This document shows, in pieces, positions 53,760 through 62,624 of a stretch of DNA of 64,000 nt. Made by a program: the position numbers and the translations under genes. The notes under the pieces were generated by a model, which ran no database searches, was not told the origin of the DNA, and was given only the letters and a program-made list of their open reading frames with translations. Each line of letters starts with the position of its first letter. The stretch's first letter is position 1. This DNA is from Paenibacillus hemerocallicola. GTDB lineage: Bacteria; Bacillota; Bacilli; Paenibacillales; NBRC-103111. Location of the stretch: assembly GCF_006265175.1 (NCBI RefSeq), contig NZ_VDCQ01000013.1, positions 62,001-126,000 of the forward strand, given 5' to 3'.

Positions 53760-55523
53760 ATGGCAACCATGAAATATATAAAAAACTACCCGAGACCGCA
53801 GTTTGTGAGAGACCACTGGATTGATTTGAACGGAGAGTGGGGCTTCGCTTTCGACGATGCCAACGTCGGAGAAGCCGCGGGGTGGCAGCAAAGCTTTAAA
53901 GGAGACCACACCATTGTCGTTCCCTTTACTTATGAAACGAAGAAAAGCGGGATCGGCGAGGAAGCTCACCATCCATGCGTTTGGTATAACCGAAAGCTGG
54001 ACATTCCCGCGGAAGCCCGGGGCAAGCGTGTTTTTCTGCATTTTCAAGCGGTCGACTATATCGCGAAGGTATGGATCAACGGCGAATATGTCGGAAGCCA
54101 TCAGGGCGGCTATTCGGCTTTTTCGTTCGATATTGCGCCTTACGTACGGTTCGAATCCGCGAACGAGCTTACAGTTAAAGTGATCGACAGTAAAGACGCT
54201 ACGCAGCCGCGCGGCAAGCAGCGCTGGGTAGACGACAACTTCGAATGCTTCTATGTGCAGACGACAGGGATTTGGCAGTCCGTGTGGCTCGAATATGTCG
54301 AGCGGGACTATGTTGACGCAGTGAAAATAACGCCGGACCTCGATGCCGCGACAGTTCGCTTTGAATACCAGGTTAAAGGCGAGGTTAACGCGGACAGCAA
54401 CCTTCGTCTGGAGACGATCATTACGATGAAGGGCCGTCAGGTCAAGCAGACGAGTCTGAAGATCGACCGCCCTTGGCTGCGGTTGGAAGTCGATCTCGTT
54501 CACGAAATGAACGGACCGTGGAAGCGCCGCTACTGGGCGCCCGGACACCCGAACCTATACGATGTGGAGTTTAGGCTGTACCGTGACGATGTATTGATCG
54601 ATCAGGTGTATTCCTACTTCGGCATGAGAAAGATTTCGATCGAGAAAGGCCAAGTGCTGCTTAACAATATGCCGATCTACCAGCGTTTGATCCTGGATCA
54701 AGGCTATTGGCCGGACAGCCATTTGACCCCTCCTTCGGAGGAAGCGCTGATCGCGGATATCGACCTTCTGATGCAAATGGGTTATAACGGCGTACGGAAA
54801 CACATGAAGATTGAGGACGCGCGATTTCTGTATTGGTGCGATGTAAAAGGCGTGCTCGTATGGTCCGAAATGGCGGCTACCTTCGAGTTCAACGATCAGG
54901 CGATCCAACAATTCACAGCGGAATGGATGGACATTGTCCGGCAGCAGTATAATCATCCTTCCATCATTACGTGGGTGCCGTTCAACGAATCGTGGGGCCT
55001 TATGAACATTTTCAAGGATGGCCGGCAGCAGCAATGGACCGAATCGATCTATCATTTGACGAAGGCGTTCGATCCGAATCGTCCGGTCGTGACGAACGAC
55101 GGCTGGGAGCATACAGTGTCCGATATTTTGACGCTGCACGATTATGCGGAGACGAAGGATGTGCTTCTCAAGCACTTGGCCAGCAAGGACGAAATCGTAA
55201 ACAACGAGAAGGCGTTCAACAAGCGGAAATATGCGTTCGCCGACGGCTACAGCTACAAAGGACAGCCGATCATCGTGAGCGAGTTCGGCGGCGTCGCCTT
55301 CGAGTCCGAAAAAGGTTGGGGCTATGGGAAGCAAGTCGCCTCGGAGCAAGATTTCCTGGAACGGTTTCGCGGTATCCATGAAGCGATCAAGCAGACCGAG
55401 TACATCGTAGGGTATTGCTACACACAGCTGACGGACGTTCAGCAAGAGGTGAACGGTCTGTTGACCGAAGAGCGAAAACCGAAGGTTCCGATCTCGAAAA
55501 TTCAGGAGGTTAATCTTGGATAA
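53760..55523 (+). CDS. Glycoside hydrolase family 2 protein
   Basis: A 587-residue protein without signal peptide. ATG 53760 follows AGGAG at 11 bases; ATG 53769 is an alternative. The N-terminal sugar-binding domain (VDYIAKVWINGEYVGSHQGG) and an immunoglobulin-like domain precede a TIM barrel. The acid/base is Glu410 in WVPFNESWG and the nucleophile Glu508 in IVSEFGGVAF. The short build resembles uncharacterised GH2 beta-glycosidases rather than LacZ. It probably removes a beta-linked galactose, glucuronate or arabinose-type sugar from imported oligosaccharides. The sulfatase gene follows 20 bases later, implying one transcript. Confidence 0.92.
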   Translation: MATMKYIKNYPRPQFVRDHWIDLNGEWGFAFDDANVGEAAGWQQSFKGDHTIVVPFTYETKKSGIGEEAHHPCVWYNRKLDIPAEARGKRVFLHFQAVDYIAKVWINGEYVGSHQGGYSAFSFDIAPYVRFESANELTVKVIDSKDATQPRGKQRWVDDNFECFYVQTTGIWQSVWLEYVERDYVDAVKITPDLDAATVRFEYQVKGEVNADSNLRLETIITMKGRQVKQTSLKIDRPWLRLEVDLVHEMNGPWKRRYWAPGHPNLYDVEFRLYRDDVLIDQVYSYFGMRKISIEKGQVLLNNMPIYQRLILDQGYWPDSHLTPPSEEALIADIDLLMQMGYNGVRKHMKIEDARFLYWCDVKGVLVWSEMAATFEFNDQAIQQFTAEWMDIVRQQYNHPSIITWVPFNESWGLMNIFKDGRQQQWTESIYHLTKAFDPNRPVVTNDGWEHTVSDILTLHDYAETKDVLLKHLASKDEIVNNEKAFNKRKYAFADGYSYKGQPIIVSEFGGVAFESEKGWGYGKQVASEQDFLERFRGIHEAIKQTEYIVGYCYTQLTDVQQEVNGLLTEERKPKVPISKIQEVNLG

Positions 55524-55543
55524 AAGGTCTGGAGGCGAAACTA

Positions 55544-57082
55544 TTGCCGAATAAGAAGCCGAATATTTTAATCATTACGACCGATCAGCAGCATTTTAAT
55601 ACGATTCATGCTCTTGGCAACGAAACGATCCGCACCCCCAATCTCGATAAAATCGTGCAGGACGGCATCGCCTTCGAACGGGCTTATGTCGCGAATCCGG
55701 TGTGCTCGCCCAGCCGATCGACGATCATCACCGGGGAATATCCGTCCCGGCACGGCTGCTGGAATATCGGGGTTGCCCTCGACCAACACCGTACAACATT
55801 AGGCCAGTTGCTGAAGGAGCAGGGCTACGCGACAGGGCTGTTCGGGAAGGCGCATTTCCAGCCGGTCTTGAATAAGGGAAGCTTCGAGGCGCCACCTCAT
55901 ATCCATAATCGCGAGTTTTGGCGAAACTGGAGCGGTCCTTACTACGGCTTCGATCAGGTTGCCATGGTGCACGGGCACGCCGACGAGGCTTCCTCCCATG
56001 GCATGCATTACGGAGCGTGGCTTGTCGATCAGGGGATAGATCCCGCCCGATATTTCGGCCCCAAGGGCGGACATCGCGAAGGCTCGTGGGATTTGCCCGA
56101 GCAGCTGCATTATACGCGGTGGACCGCCGACCGCACCATCGACTTTATCGAGGCCGCAGCGGAAGGCGGGCGTGATTCGCAGGAGAAGGACCAGCCATTT
56201 ATGGCTTGGTGCAGCTTTCAGGACCCGCACAATGCATTTTTATGCCCCGAGCCATGGAATAGCATGTATGATCCCGCCGATATGCCTCCCTTCCACGAGC
56301 GCGAAGGCGAAATGGCCGACAAGCCCCGCATTCATCAGTGCTTGATCGAGGACCGGATGAAGGAGCTGGATGTTAACGTAACGGCAGACCCGGGCCATGA
56401 TACGGGCGGCATTCAATGTCTCGGCCTTACGAATGAAAAGATCGGTCGGGAGCGCGCGCGAAAATGGCTATCCTCGTACTATGCGATGGTCAGCCTCATC
56501 GACTACCATATCGGACGTATTATGGAAAAGCTTGAGCAATTGGATATCGCCGACGAAACCTTGATCATCTTCACTTCGGATCACGGCGACTATGCGGGGA
56601 ATCATGGGTTATGGCTGAAAGGCCCTATCCACTATGAAGACATTATACGCGTGCCTTTTCTCGTTCGCTGGAAGGGAACGCTCCCGACAGGGGTCAAGAC
56701 GAATTCGTTAATGAGTCTCGTCGATCTTGCTCCGACCATCCTGGAGGCGTGCGGAATCGAAGCCCCTGGGTCGATGCAGGGCGTAAGCCAATGGGCGACC
56801 TTGCAACAGCCGCATTCGTCCAAACGGGATTGGTGCCTAGTGGAAAACAGGGCGGAGCCGACCTTTTATGTGAAGACACTGATAACGGAGCGCTATAAAT
56901 TGAATTATTTCCTTGGCCGTAATGAAGGCGAGCTGTACGATTTGGCGGAAGATCCGCATGAATTTGTCAATCTTTACGACCACCCGGAATATTCGTGCTT
57001 GAAAACCGAGCTGCTGATGAAACTGGTTGACGTGTATGGTGATCTGGAGCGGCCGTATCCTCCCCGCCAAAGCTTTGCGTAA
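55544..57082 (+). CDS. Sulfatase, Cys-type (S1 family), fourth copy
   Basis: A 512-residue cytoplasmic sulfatase starting at TTG 55544, eight bases after GGAGG. The formylglycine site is Cys54 in PVCSPSRSTIITG. Other motifs: IITTDQQHFNTIHALG, GLFGKAHFQPV, SFQDPHNAF and FTSDHGDYAGNHGLWLKGP. It differs from the others in the GKAHF segment and a longer middle part. It is co-transcribed with GH2, so the two may act in order on a sulfated beta-linked sugar. Specificity cannot be read from sequence alone. Confidence 0.92.
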   Translation: MPNKKPNILIITTDQQHFNTIHALGNETIRTPNLDKIVQDGIAFERAYVANPVCSPSRSTIITGEYPSRHGCWNIGVALDQHRTTLGQLLKEQGYATGLFGKAHFQPVLNKGSFEAPPHIHNREFWRNWSGPYYGFDQVAMVHGHADEASSHGMHYGAWLVDQGIDPARYFGPKGGHREGSWDLPEQLHYTRWTADRTIDFIEAAAEGGRDSQEKDQPFMAWCSFQDPHNAFLCPEPWNSMYDPADMPPFHEREGEMADKPRIHQCLIEDRMKELDVNVTADPGHDTGGIQCLGLTNEKIGRERARKWLSSYYAMVSLIDYHIGRIMEKLEQLDIADETLIIFTSDHGDYAGNHGLWLKGPIHYEDIIRVPFLVRWKGTLPTGVKTNSLMSLVDLAPTILEACGIEAPGSMQGVSQWATLQQPHSSKRDWCLVENRAEPTFYVKTLITERYKLNYFLGRNEGELYDLAEDPHEFVNLYDHPEYSCLKTELLMKLVDVYGDLERPYPPRQSFA

Positions 57083-57108
57083 TGTGAGAGGGCCTATGTG
57101 CTTGTTTC

Positions 57109-57417
57109 GTGAGTAAGATCAGTTACCATGACTTGAAGAGACAAACCCTGAAGAGGTTTCGTTTTTTTGGGTCGGGACGTTATGTCCATTTGACCAAGCA
57201 AGGCCACTATTTGCAGGGCTTAAGTCCGTTCCATTTGGAGAAGACGCCGTCGTTCAATATTGCGCCGGAGAAGCAAATTTACAAATGTTATGGCTGCCGT
57301 GCCGGCGGCAATGCAATTCAATATCCTATGGGGGTTGAAGGGTACACATTTGTAGAGGCGGTCAAAGAGCTCGCCAAAGAAACGGGCGTACCGCTAGGCA
57401 TCGACGAGAACACATAA
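57109..57417 (+). pseudogene. dnaG: N-terminal fragment of DNA primase gene (dnaG), zinc-finger region
   Basis: GTG 57109 opens 102 codons. From about residue 24 the reading GRYVHLTKQG, then FHLEKTPSFNIAPEKQIYKC and GGNAIQYPMGVEGYTF matches the CHC2 zinc finger of DnaG. The first zinc ligand is changed (LSPFH in place of CPFH), while His, CYGC are kept. The frame stops where the RNA-polymerase domain of a 600-residue primase should begin. The first 20 residues do not match. It cannot act as primase; a full dnaG must lie elsewhere. Confidence 0.88.
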
Positions 57418-57462
57418 CCGTGTTAACAGGGAACTACAGTCAAGTTACAACGGCTGCCGCTT

Positions 57463-57582
57463 GCTAATGGCGAACGATAGTGGAATTAGATGGGAGCGGA
57501 TCGCTGCGGCAGCTGCTCCCATTTTTCATTGAAGTAATGGGCAGCATAGTTGAATGTTAATTTCGGTGAAAGAACAGGTTCG
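57463..57582. repeat. Intergenic hairpin repeat, copy B
   Basis: Block GCTAATGGCGAACGATAG, then an exact stem ATGGGAGC/GCTCCCAT (about 57490-57521), then the second block 57531-57582, which matches 7689-7740 at 51 of 52 bases. Confidence 0.75.
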
Positions 57583-57674
57583 CAATCGATAAGAACCCCA
57601 TTTCTTCTGTAGAAGGTATAATTTATTCATAAAAGTTTGATTTCGAACTGTCAAAAAAAGAAGGGACTGGGGAC

Positions 57675-58064
57675 ATGATTCTTAAAGCGGCCCAACTTAC
57701 GATTCTAGTGAAAGAACAGGAGGAGGCCAAACAATTTTATTCGGAAAGACTTGGGTTTGTTGTAATCTCGGATATGGAATTTGCTCCGGGATCGCGATAT
57801 CTAGCGGTTGCTCCGAGAGAGAGTAATGAAACGTTATTTGAACTGGTAAAGGCGGACACGCCCGACCAAATAGCTTTGATAGGTAAACAGAGCGCTAATC
57901 AAGTCCTGATCATGTTTGAAACAGATGATATCGAAGGCGACTACTTTGAAATGAAAGAACGTGGTGTCGTGTTCCACGGAGAACCAACCCTAGTTCCGGG
58001 AGGAAAAGGAGTTGGTTTTGAGGATTTGTACGGTAATCAATTTGACTTGTTTCAAGCGGAGTAA
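57675..58064 (+). CDS. VOC-superfamily protein (glyoxalase/bleomycin-resistance fold)
   Basis: A 129-residue single-domain protein, full length for the family. It begins MILKAAQLTILVKEQEEAKQ, then FYSERLGFVVI, and ends GVGFEDLYGNQFDLFQ with the C-terminal Glu-region typical of metal-binding VOC proteins. The start follows AAGGGAC. Such proteins act in dioxygenase, isomerase, glutathione-transfer or drug-binding roles; no specific function can be assigned. It stands alone between a dnaG fragment and an insertion-sequence fragment. Confidence 0.85.
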   Translation: MILKAAQLTILVKEQEEAKQFYSERLGFVVISDMEFAPGSRYLAVAPRESNETLFELVKADTPDQIALIGKQSANQVLIMFETDDIEGDYFEMKERGVVFHGEPTLVPGGKGVGFEDLYGNQFDLFQAE

Positions 58065-58362
58065 TCCATACAATTACACGAACTGCAAAGCATATTTAGG
58101 AACGATCAATTTTTAAATTGGAGATGAACCGTACATTGTACCATGAAGATGTGCAAGCGATCATGACCCGGCAAATCGGTAGAGAGCCACTCCATTGATA
58201 AATCCGGCTATCCGGGAACAATTTATGGCCGACCAGCCTACGCTCAAAACAAAAAATATGGCAGTTATTTTTAAAATGGCTATGTTAAACTTTGTTGTTG
58301 ATATTTGATATATACGAACTAATGTTCTATAATTAATATCACTGTTCGGAGATGATTTACCC
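58065..58362. other. AT-rich intergenic region, nothing recognised
   Basis: About 300 bases with no protein-like reading of note. Several TATA-like stretches before 58363 could be the old promoter of the transposase fragment. Confidence 0.4.
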
Positions 58363-58608
58363 ATGGATATAAAGGAACTGAAGAGACTTGCTGATACATC
58401 GGACGATAATGGTAAGCGAGAGCTTATCTACTTTTTGCAGTCCCGAACCAAGGGTTTGGCGGTTCCAGTTCGAGCGATTGATGAAATTCAAGAGCAGAAG
58501 CATAAAGAGGGACTCGTTTCCCCACATTGCAAAAACCATTCTGTTGTGCGATTTGGGAAGTACGCTGTAAAATCCCGTACTGGAGATACGCTTTCGGACT
58601 TACTATAA
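58363..58608 (+). mobile_element. Truncated IS1595-like transposase N-terminus
   Basis: An 81-residue reading. EGLVSPHCKNHSVVRFGKYA resembles the zinc ribbon of IS1595-family transposases (C-P-x-C ... H-x-VVRFGKY), with the first Cys changed to Ser. The second Cys pair is lost and the frame ends with RTGDTLSDLL, like the FSDL end of that domain after an internal deletion. The catalytic domain and terminal repeats are absent. Confidence 0.65.
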
Positions 58609-58622
58609 TCAAGTGAAATTAC

Positions 58623-58655
58623 GAAGCCGGAAGTTATGAGCGGCTTCCATTTTTG
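58623..58655 (+). terminator. Rho-independent terminator
   Basis: GAAGCCG and CGGCTTC pair exactly around an 11-base loop and are followed by ATTTTT. Confidence 0.8.
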
Positions 58656-58656
58656 A

Positions 58657-58710
58657 ACTAACGAAGTACGATAGCTCAATAAGCCGCCTCTATAACGAGG
58701 CGGTTTTCTT
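58657..58710. repeat. Intergenic hairpin repeat, copy C
   Basis: Block CTAACGAAGTACGATAGC, then TCAATAAG and an exact stem CCGCCTC/GAGGCGG followed by TTTTCTT. It lacks the second block of copies A and B and could itself terminate transcription. Confidence 0.75.
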
Positions 58711-58737
58711 ATCGTAAAGATCAACATCAGGATTTAA

Positions 58738-58932
58738 CATAGCCTTAAAAATAAAAGCGCCCCGCCGCAGACTTCGACCAAATACGAAGAGGACGCCAGA
58801 CGAACCGCTTATACCGCACTGGTCGACTATGAGAAGGAAAGGTCAGAAAAAATCGATGCCGAGTATAGCATCGAATCCATAGGGGATTTTAGTCAACGCA
58901 GGTTGGATTTGAAAGTCATTCAACAAATATAA
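58738..58932 (+). pseudogene. Coding relic of 64 codons, unknown
   Basis: An open frame without start codon reads TSTKYEEDARRTAYTALVDY, then EKIDAEYSIESIGDF and ends QQI before TAA. The charged helical composition looks like a protein C-terminus. Not recognised. Confidence 0.35.
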
Positions 58933-58971
58933 GCCACGAACCCCGATCGCGATAAGAGGGGGTCGTGGCTT
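58931..58971 (+). terminator. Strong hairpin after the relic
   Basis: AAGCCACGA pairs exactly with TCGTGGCTT, with further C-G pairs inside. No T run follows, so it may be a processed or degraded terminator. Confidence 0.5.
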
Positions 58972-59196
58972 GTATCTGCTTATAGAAGCGGGACTGCTCA
59001 AGTTTTGCTGGAAACAACAGCGAGCGAAGGCCTTTCTGCTCACGCAGCAGAGCTATTCGCTTCCTGAATGCTTGCGGCAAGCGTCGCCGAAAGTGAAGAA
59101 AAGTATAAGCCACTTGTGCGATTGCTGTATGTCGCTGGAAGGAGGCGAGTGCTAGAATGAAAAGCAAGTCGGGAAGGAAATGTGGTGCAACCCGCG
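58972..59196. other. Relic-like sequence with broken frames
   Basis: About 225 bases between a hairpin and AraC 3. One frame reads MLAASVAESEEKYKPLVRLL from about 59068, preceded in frame by a TGA and AELFAS. This may be a decayed C-terminus. No family recognised. Confidence 0.3.
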
Positions 59197-60018
59197 TTAC
59201 ATACGGTAGGCCTGCCGATATTCCGATGGACTGATCTGCATTTTTTGAGAAAAAACCCGACTGAAGTAAAAACCGTTGCTATACCCGCATTGCGGAGCAA
59301 TTTCGTCCAAGGTCAGCTTGGTTTCCCGCAGAAGGGAGCTTGCCTTGTCCAGACGCAGTTCGCTGACATACTCGCTTGGATTTACGCCGAATTTGCGGCG
59401 AAAACGGCGGCTGAACTGCACGGTGCTCAGACCGAGACGGGCTGCCAGCTCACTGAGCACAACTATTTCGAAAGCACTTTCTTTCAAAAGGGACTCCGCT
59501 TTGCTCATCAAGGGATCGTCCGCGGCGCGGCGCGCGGCGCGCTGTTGGGCTCCCCGCTCCCGTTCCCATTCCAGCTGCTCCCACAATTCCTGCAGCAGGA
59601 AATTTCTGCGGACGATGATGAGCGGGGTACGGCGTCTTGCGAGCATGGCGATGTACCCGTAGGTAGAGACAAAACGGTGCTTGTCCCGAATGGTACTCTT
59701 GCCAACGGGACTTGGGTGCAGCCGGTCCGCGGAGGCCAGCTCCTGACCTGCCGCATACCAGGAGAAATACATGACTACGAACGTAGCCGGTGAAAGCATT
59801 TCGCGGTACAGCACTGTATCTGGCGGACAAAGCACAAGATCGCCTTTCTCGGCGATGCCTTCATTCTTTCCAATCCGAAATCGGAAGCTTCCGCCTGCTA
59901 CGATGAACAGGACCCACATCGGGCAGCGGTCCCTCTCCTTAACAAATTGTGCTTTTTGTTCCCAGCGCGTCACGATATGGACAACCGGAGTCAGCTCTCT
60001 GGGACGGTAGCTTTGCAT
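59197..60018 (-). CDS. AraC-family transcriptional regulator 3
   Basis: A 273-residue regulator, divergent from the beta-helix gene. Start ATG 60018 (MQSYRPREL) follows a weak GGTGGTGA; a longer reading from 60108 is less likely. The N-terminal half is a cupin sensor (FIVAGGSFRFRIGKNEG, EKGDLVLCPPDTVLYRE). The C-terminus has helix-turn-helix motifs LSELAARLGLSTVQFSRRF and LDEIAPQCGYSNGFYFSRVF. It is not closely related to the other two AraC regulators. Its likely targets are the adjacent beta-helix protein and SBP. Confidence 0.9.
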   Translation of the reverse strand: MQSYRPRELTPVVHIVTRWEQKAQFVKERDRCPMWVLFIVAGGSFRFRIGKNEGIAEKGDLVLCPPDTVLYREMLSPATFVVMYFSWYAAGQELASADRLHPSPVGKSTIRDKHRFVSTYGYIAMLARRRTPLIIVRRNFLLQELWEQLEWERERGAQQRAARRAADDPLMSKAESLLKESAFEIVVLSELAARLGLSTVQFSRRFRRKFGVNPSEYVSELRLDKASSLLRETKLTLDEIAPQCGYSNGFYFSRVFSQKMQISPSEYRQAYRM

Positions 60019-60142
60019 GCTGGAATCACCACCCAATACGGATATATGCTTACCATACCGGATTGCAGTCAGGAAAAAAAGAGGCATTTTGGAATGAAAT
60101 GCTGCCATGCAACAGTCTTGACCAATTAGGAGGAGTGAAGAG

Positions 60143-62563
60143 ATGACGAATATGCAAAATGCCGCAAGAATGAGCCGGCGGCAAATGATTGCCCTGACTT
60201 CATTGGGAGTGGCGGGAATAGCCGGGGGAGTCTTTCATCACACGTCAAGGGCGGAAAACAGGACGTCCGAGAAGGAGTGCGAAGGGGTGCGGGTTGCAAC
60301 TTCGGCTGAACTGCGAGCAGAGGCTTCCCCGGATGAGGAGCATGTGTACTTGAACCGGGAGTTGGGCGCGCACTATTATTTCGATCCCGGCGATACGACG
60401 TCAACCGATAATGGGCGCCATACGATCGTCAGCGATTCCGGACACCGATTCAAACATCTTCCAAGTCCGTTTCAAACGGAGGTGCATGCGAAGCAGTACA
60501 ATGCATCGGGCTCCGCTCAAGCCACGACTGGCAGCATCCCAGCAGGCAGCCAACAGCTTACGGTTGCAGATCCTGCTGACTTTGAAGTGGGGCAGGGGAT
60601 TTTGATCGCAGGCGCCGGCAATGTCCAGCTTAAGGAAGTCATTACGCTTGTGATTGAAGAGGACGCATGGCATACAGGCGCGGTGCAGGTTCAGCTTCCC
60701 GGAGAAGCTGTCCAAAGCGTAGATGTGACAGCCGTGCACGAAACGATCGAGCTGACCGTGACAACAGGATGCTCGCAGTCCGGACAAATCGCGCTCGTAT
60801 TGGATCAGGTGGAGTTTTTGCTGCCGGTCGAGGCCGGGGAGACGGCTGTACAAATCGCAGATCGCATTCGGGAATCGTTTTTTGAGCGTTGGGCCATATC
60901 GGGCTCGAGTGGAACGGATACAGTGACATTGACGTATGAGACGCCGGGCATGCGAAATGATTCGTTCTTTTATGCGCAAGGCACCGGCGTACAAATCGGC
61001 TTGCAGGCTGTAAAGGGAGCACGGACTACGAAGCGGGACATTGCGGCGCAGTTGAAAAGCAAGTCGTTTCAGAACTGGAAGACAGGCGGCTATAACAAAT
61101 CCAACGTCGTCTTTTTCATTGCCAAAAACCAAGGGGCGATGGGGGGAGAGCATGCGGAGGTCCAGTTTGGTTCAACAGGCGTAACCGGGCGGATGGAGGT
61201 TGTCCAGTACGGCGCGAGCATGGTCACGACGATTACCGCGATAAACGGAAACACGATTACGTTGCAGACAACTGCCCTGCGTGCGACAAGCGACGTCTAC
61301 GTGGGACATGACGACACGGCGGCGCTGTCGCAAGCGTTGGCGGCGGCAGCGGGAAAAGTCCTGGACATTCCCGAGGGCACCTATCTGTTGAGCAATTCCT
61401 TGCAAGTGCCGGCGAGCACGGCGGTCAGAGGCGCCGGCAAGCAATCCACCATTTTGCAGTTTCAAATGCTGCAAAAGCCGGGAATGGTTGTGGCCAAAGA
61501 AAGCCATCACGTTTATATCGGACAGCTGCAATTGAAAAATATATGCGCGCCCGATGCCTATTACAACGGCAGTGACACAGAGGTTCACGGGATTAATATC
61601 CTTGGCGCGCAAGGAACGACGGTGGAACATTGCTGGCTTGACAACTGCGACGACAGCGGAATACGGGTCGGCTATACAGGGACGACTCTGTCGTCGGGGA
61701 CGCGGCTGCTGCACAACATGGTGAAAAATACGTCGGAAGGCGCCGGCATTGAAGTGATCCGCGGAGAGGATTGTCTGATGATCGGCAACTATATCAAGGA
61801 TTGTTCGCAGCATGCGGTGCGCTTATGCGGCGCCAGAAAGCCGATAGCGATTGGGAACACGGCAGAGAGCAGTCTGGACGGGTTCAATATTCAAGGCTTC
61901 GGCGACGGCCGGAACGTGACGCAGCGAACGCAAGATTTTATCATTGAGAGCAATGTCATCAAGGAGCCGAACGGCCCGGGCATCCTCCTGTCCAGCCAAT
62001 CCAATAGCGGACTCATTGCGAACAACTGGCTTGAAAGCACGCAGGGACAAATTGGCGTTAATGTGATTACCTCTGTCGTCAAGGAAGGACAGCGGCGTAC
62101 GACGTTTGATGTGACGATCCAGGGCAATATGATCAAGGGATTCAACCGCGCCATTTCGATTCGGGGCGATCAGAATCATATTGTGATTCGCGGCAACACC
62201 ATCAAAAATTATTCCGGTCCAACAAGCGCATACGGCGTTTATCTGGATTGCGACGATGTTGGCGATCTGATCAACATTGTGATCGAAGGCAATACCTTTC
62301 TATGCCGGGCTCGCGATAAATCGGGGATTACGCTGTTTCGCCCCTCCTTGCTGACAAAAGTCGTCGTGCATCGCAACACGTTCATCATGCGCAGTTCCAA
62401 TCCTTCTCAAGCTGATATGGCAGCCCGTTATATTAAAAACGCATACACAAGCGGCTACAATGCAGATGCATTGGAATCGACAATCAGCGGTACGTGTGAG
62501 CTGAATGGGACAACAGGAATCACTTCGCATAATACGAACGTGTTTATCGCGCTGCCGGTCTGA
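60143..62563 (+). CDS. Tat-signal parallel beta-helix protein (pectate-lyase-like)
   Basis: An 806-residue exported protein; ATG 60143 follows GGAGGAG. The N-terminus MSRRQMIALTSLGVAGIAGG is a twin-arginine signal. A head of about 300 residues has a phage-tail-like look (HAKQYNASGSAQATTGSIPA). From about residue 390 a Pectate_lyase_3-type start (GHDDTAALSQALAAA, IPEGTYLLSNSLQVP) leads into beta-helix rungs with repeated patterns such as GNYIKDCSQHAVRLCG and IEGNTFLCR. Such proteins are polysaccharide lyases, GH28-like hydrolases or epimerases. Catalytic residues are not identified. It is 61 bases before an SBP gene, suggesting extracellular depolymerisation followed by uptake. Confidence 0.8.
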   Translation: MTNMQNAARMSRRQMIALTSLGVAGIAGGVFHHTSRAENRTSEKECEGVRVATSAELRAEASPDEEHVYLNRELGAHYYFDPGDTTSTDNGRHTIVSDSGHRFKHLPSPFQTEVHAKQYNASGSAQATTGSIPAGSQQLTVADPADFEVGQGILIAGAGNVQLKEVITLVIEEDAWHTGAVQVQLPGEAVQSVDVTAVHETIELTVTTGCSQSGQIALVLDQVEFLLPVEAGETAVQIADRIRESFFERWAISGSSGTDTVTLTYETPGMRNDSFFYAQGTGVQIGLQAVKGARTTKRDIAAQLKSKSFQNWKTGGYNKSNVVFFIAKNQGAMGGEHAEVQFGSTGVTGRMEVVQYGASMVTTITAINGNTITLQTTALRATSDVYVGHDDTAALSQALAAAAGKVLDIPEGTYLLSNSLQVPASTAVRGAGKQSTILQFQMLQKPGMVVAKESHHVYIGQLQLKNICAPDAYYNGSDTEVHGINILGAQGTTVEHCWLDNCDDSGIRVGYTGTTLSSGTRLLHNMVKNTSEGAGIEVIRGEDCLMIGNYIKDCSQHAVRLCGARKPIAIGNTAESSLDGFNIQGFGDGRNVTQRTQDFIIESNVIKEPNGPGILLSSQSNSGLIANNWLESTQGQIGVNVITSVVKEGQRRTTFDVTIQGNMIKGFNRAISIRGDQNHIVIRGNTIKNYSGPTSAYGVYLDCDDVGDLINIVIEGNTFLCRARDKSGITLFRPSLLTKVVVHRNTFIMRSSNPSQADMAARYIKNAYTSGYNADALESTISGTCELNGTTGITSHNTNVFIALPV

Positions 62564-62624
62564 TTCTTTCCGCTGCAAGATCAGAAATCGGTCTCTTATT
62601 AGGTTATGGGGGGGGAACAGCAGG

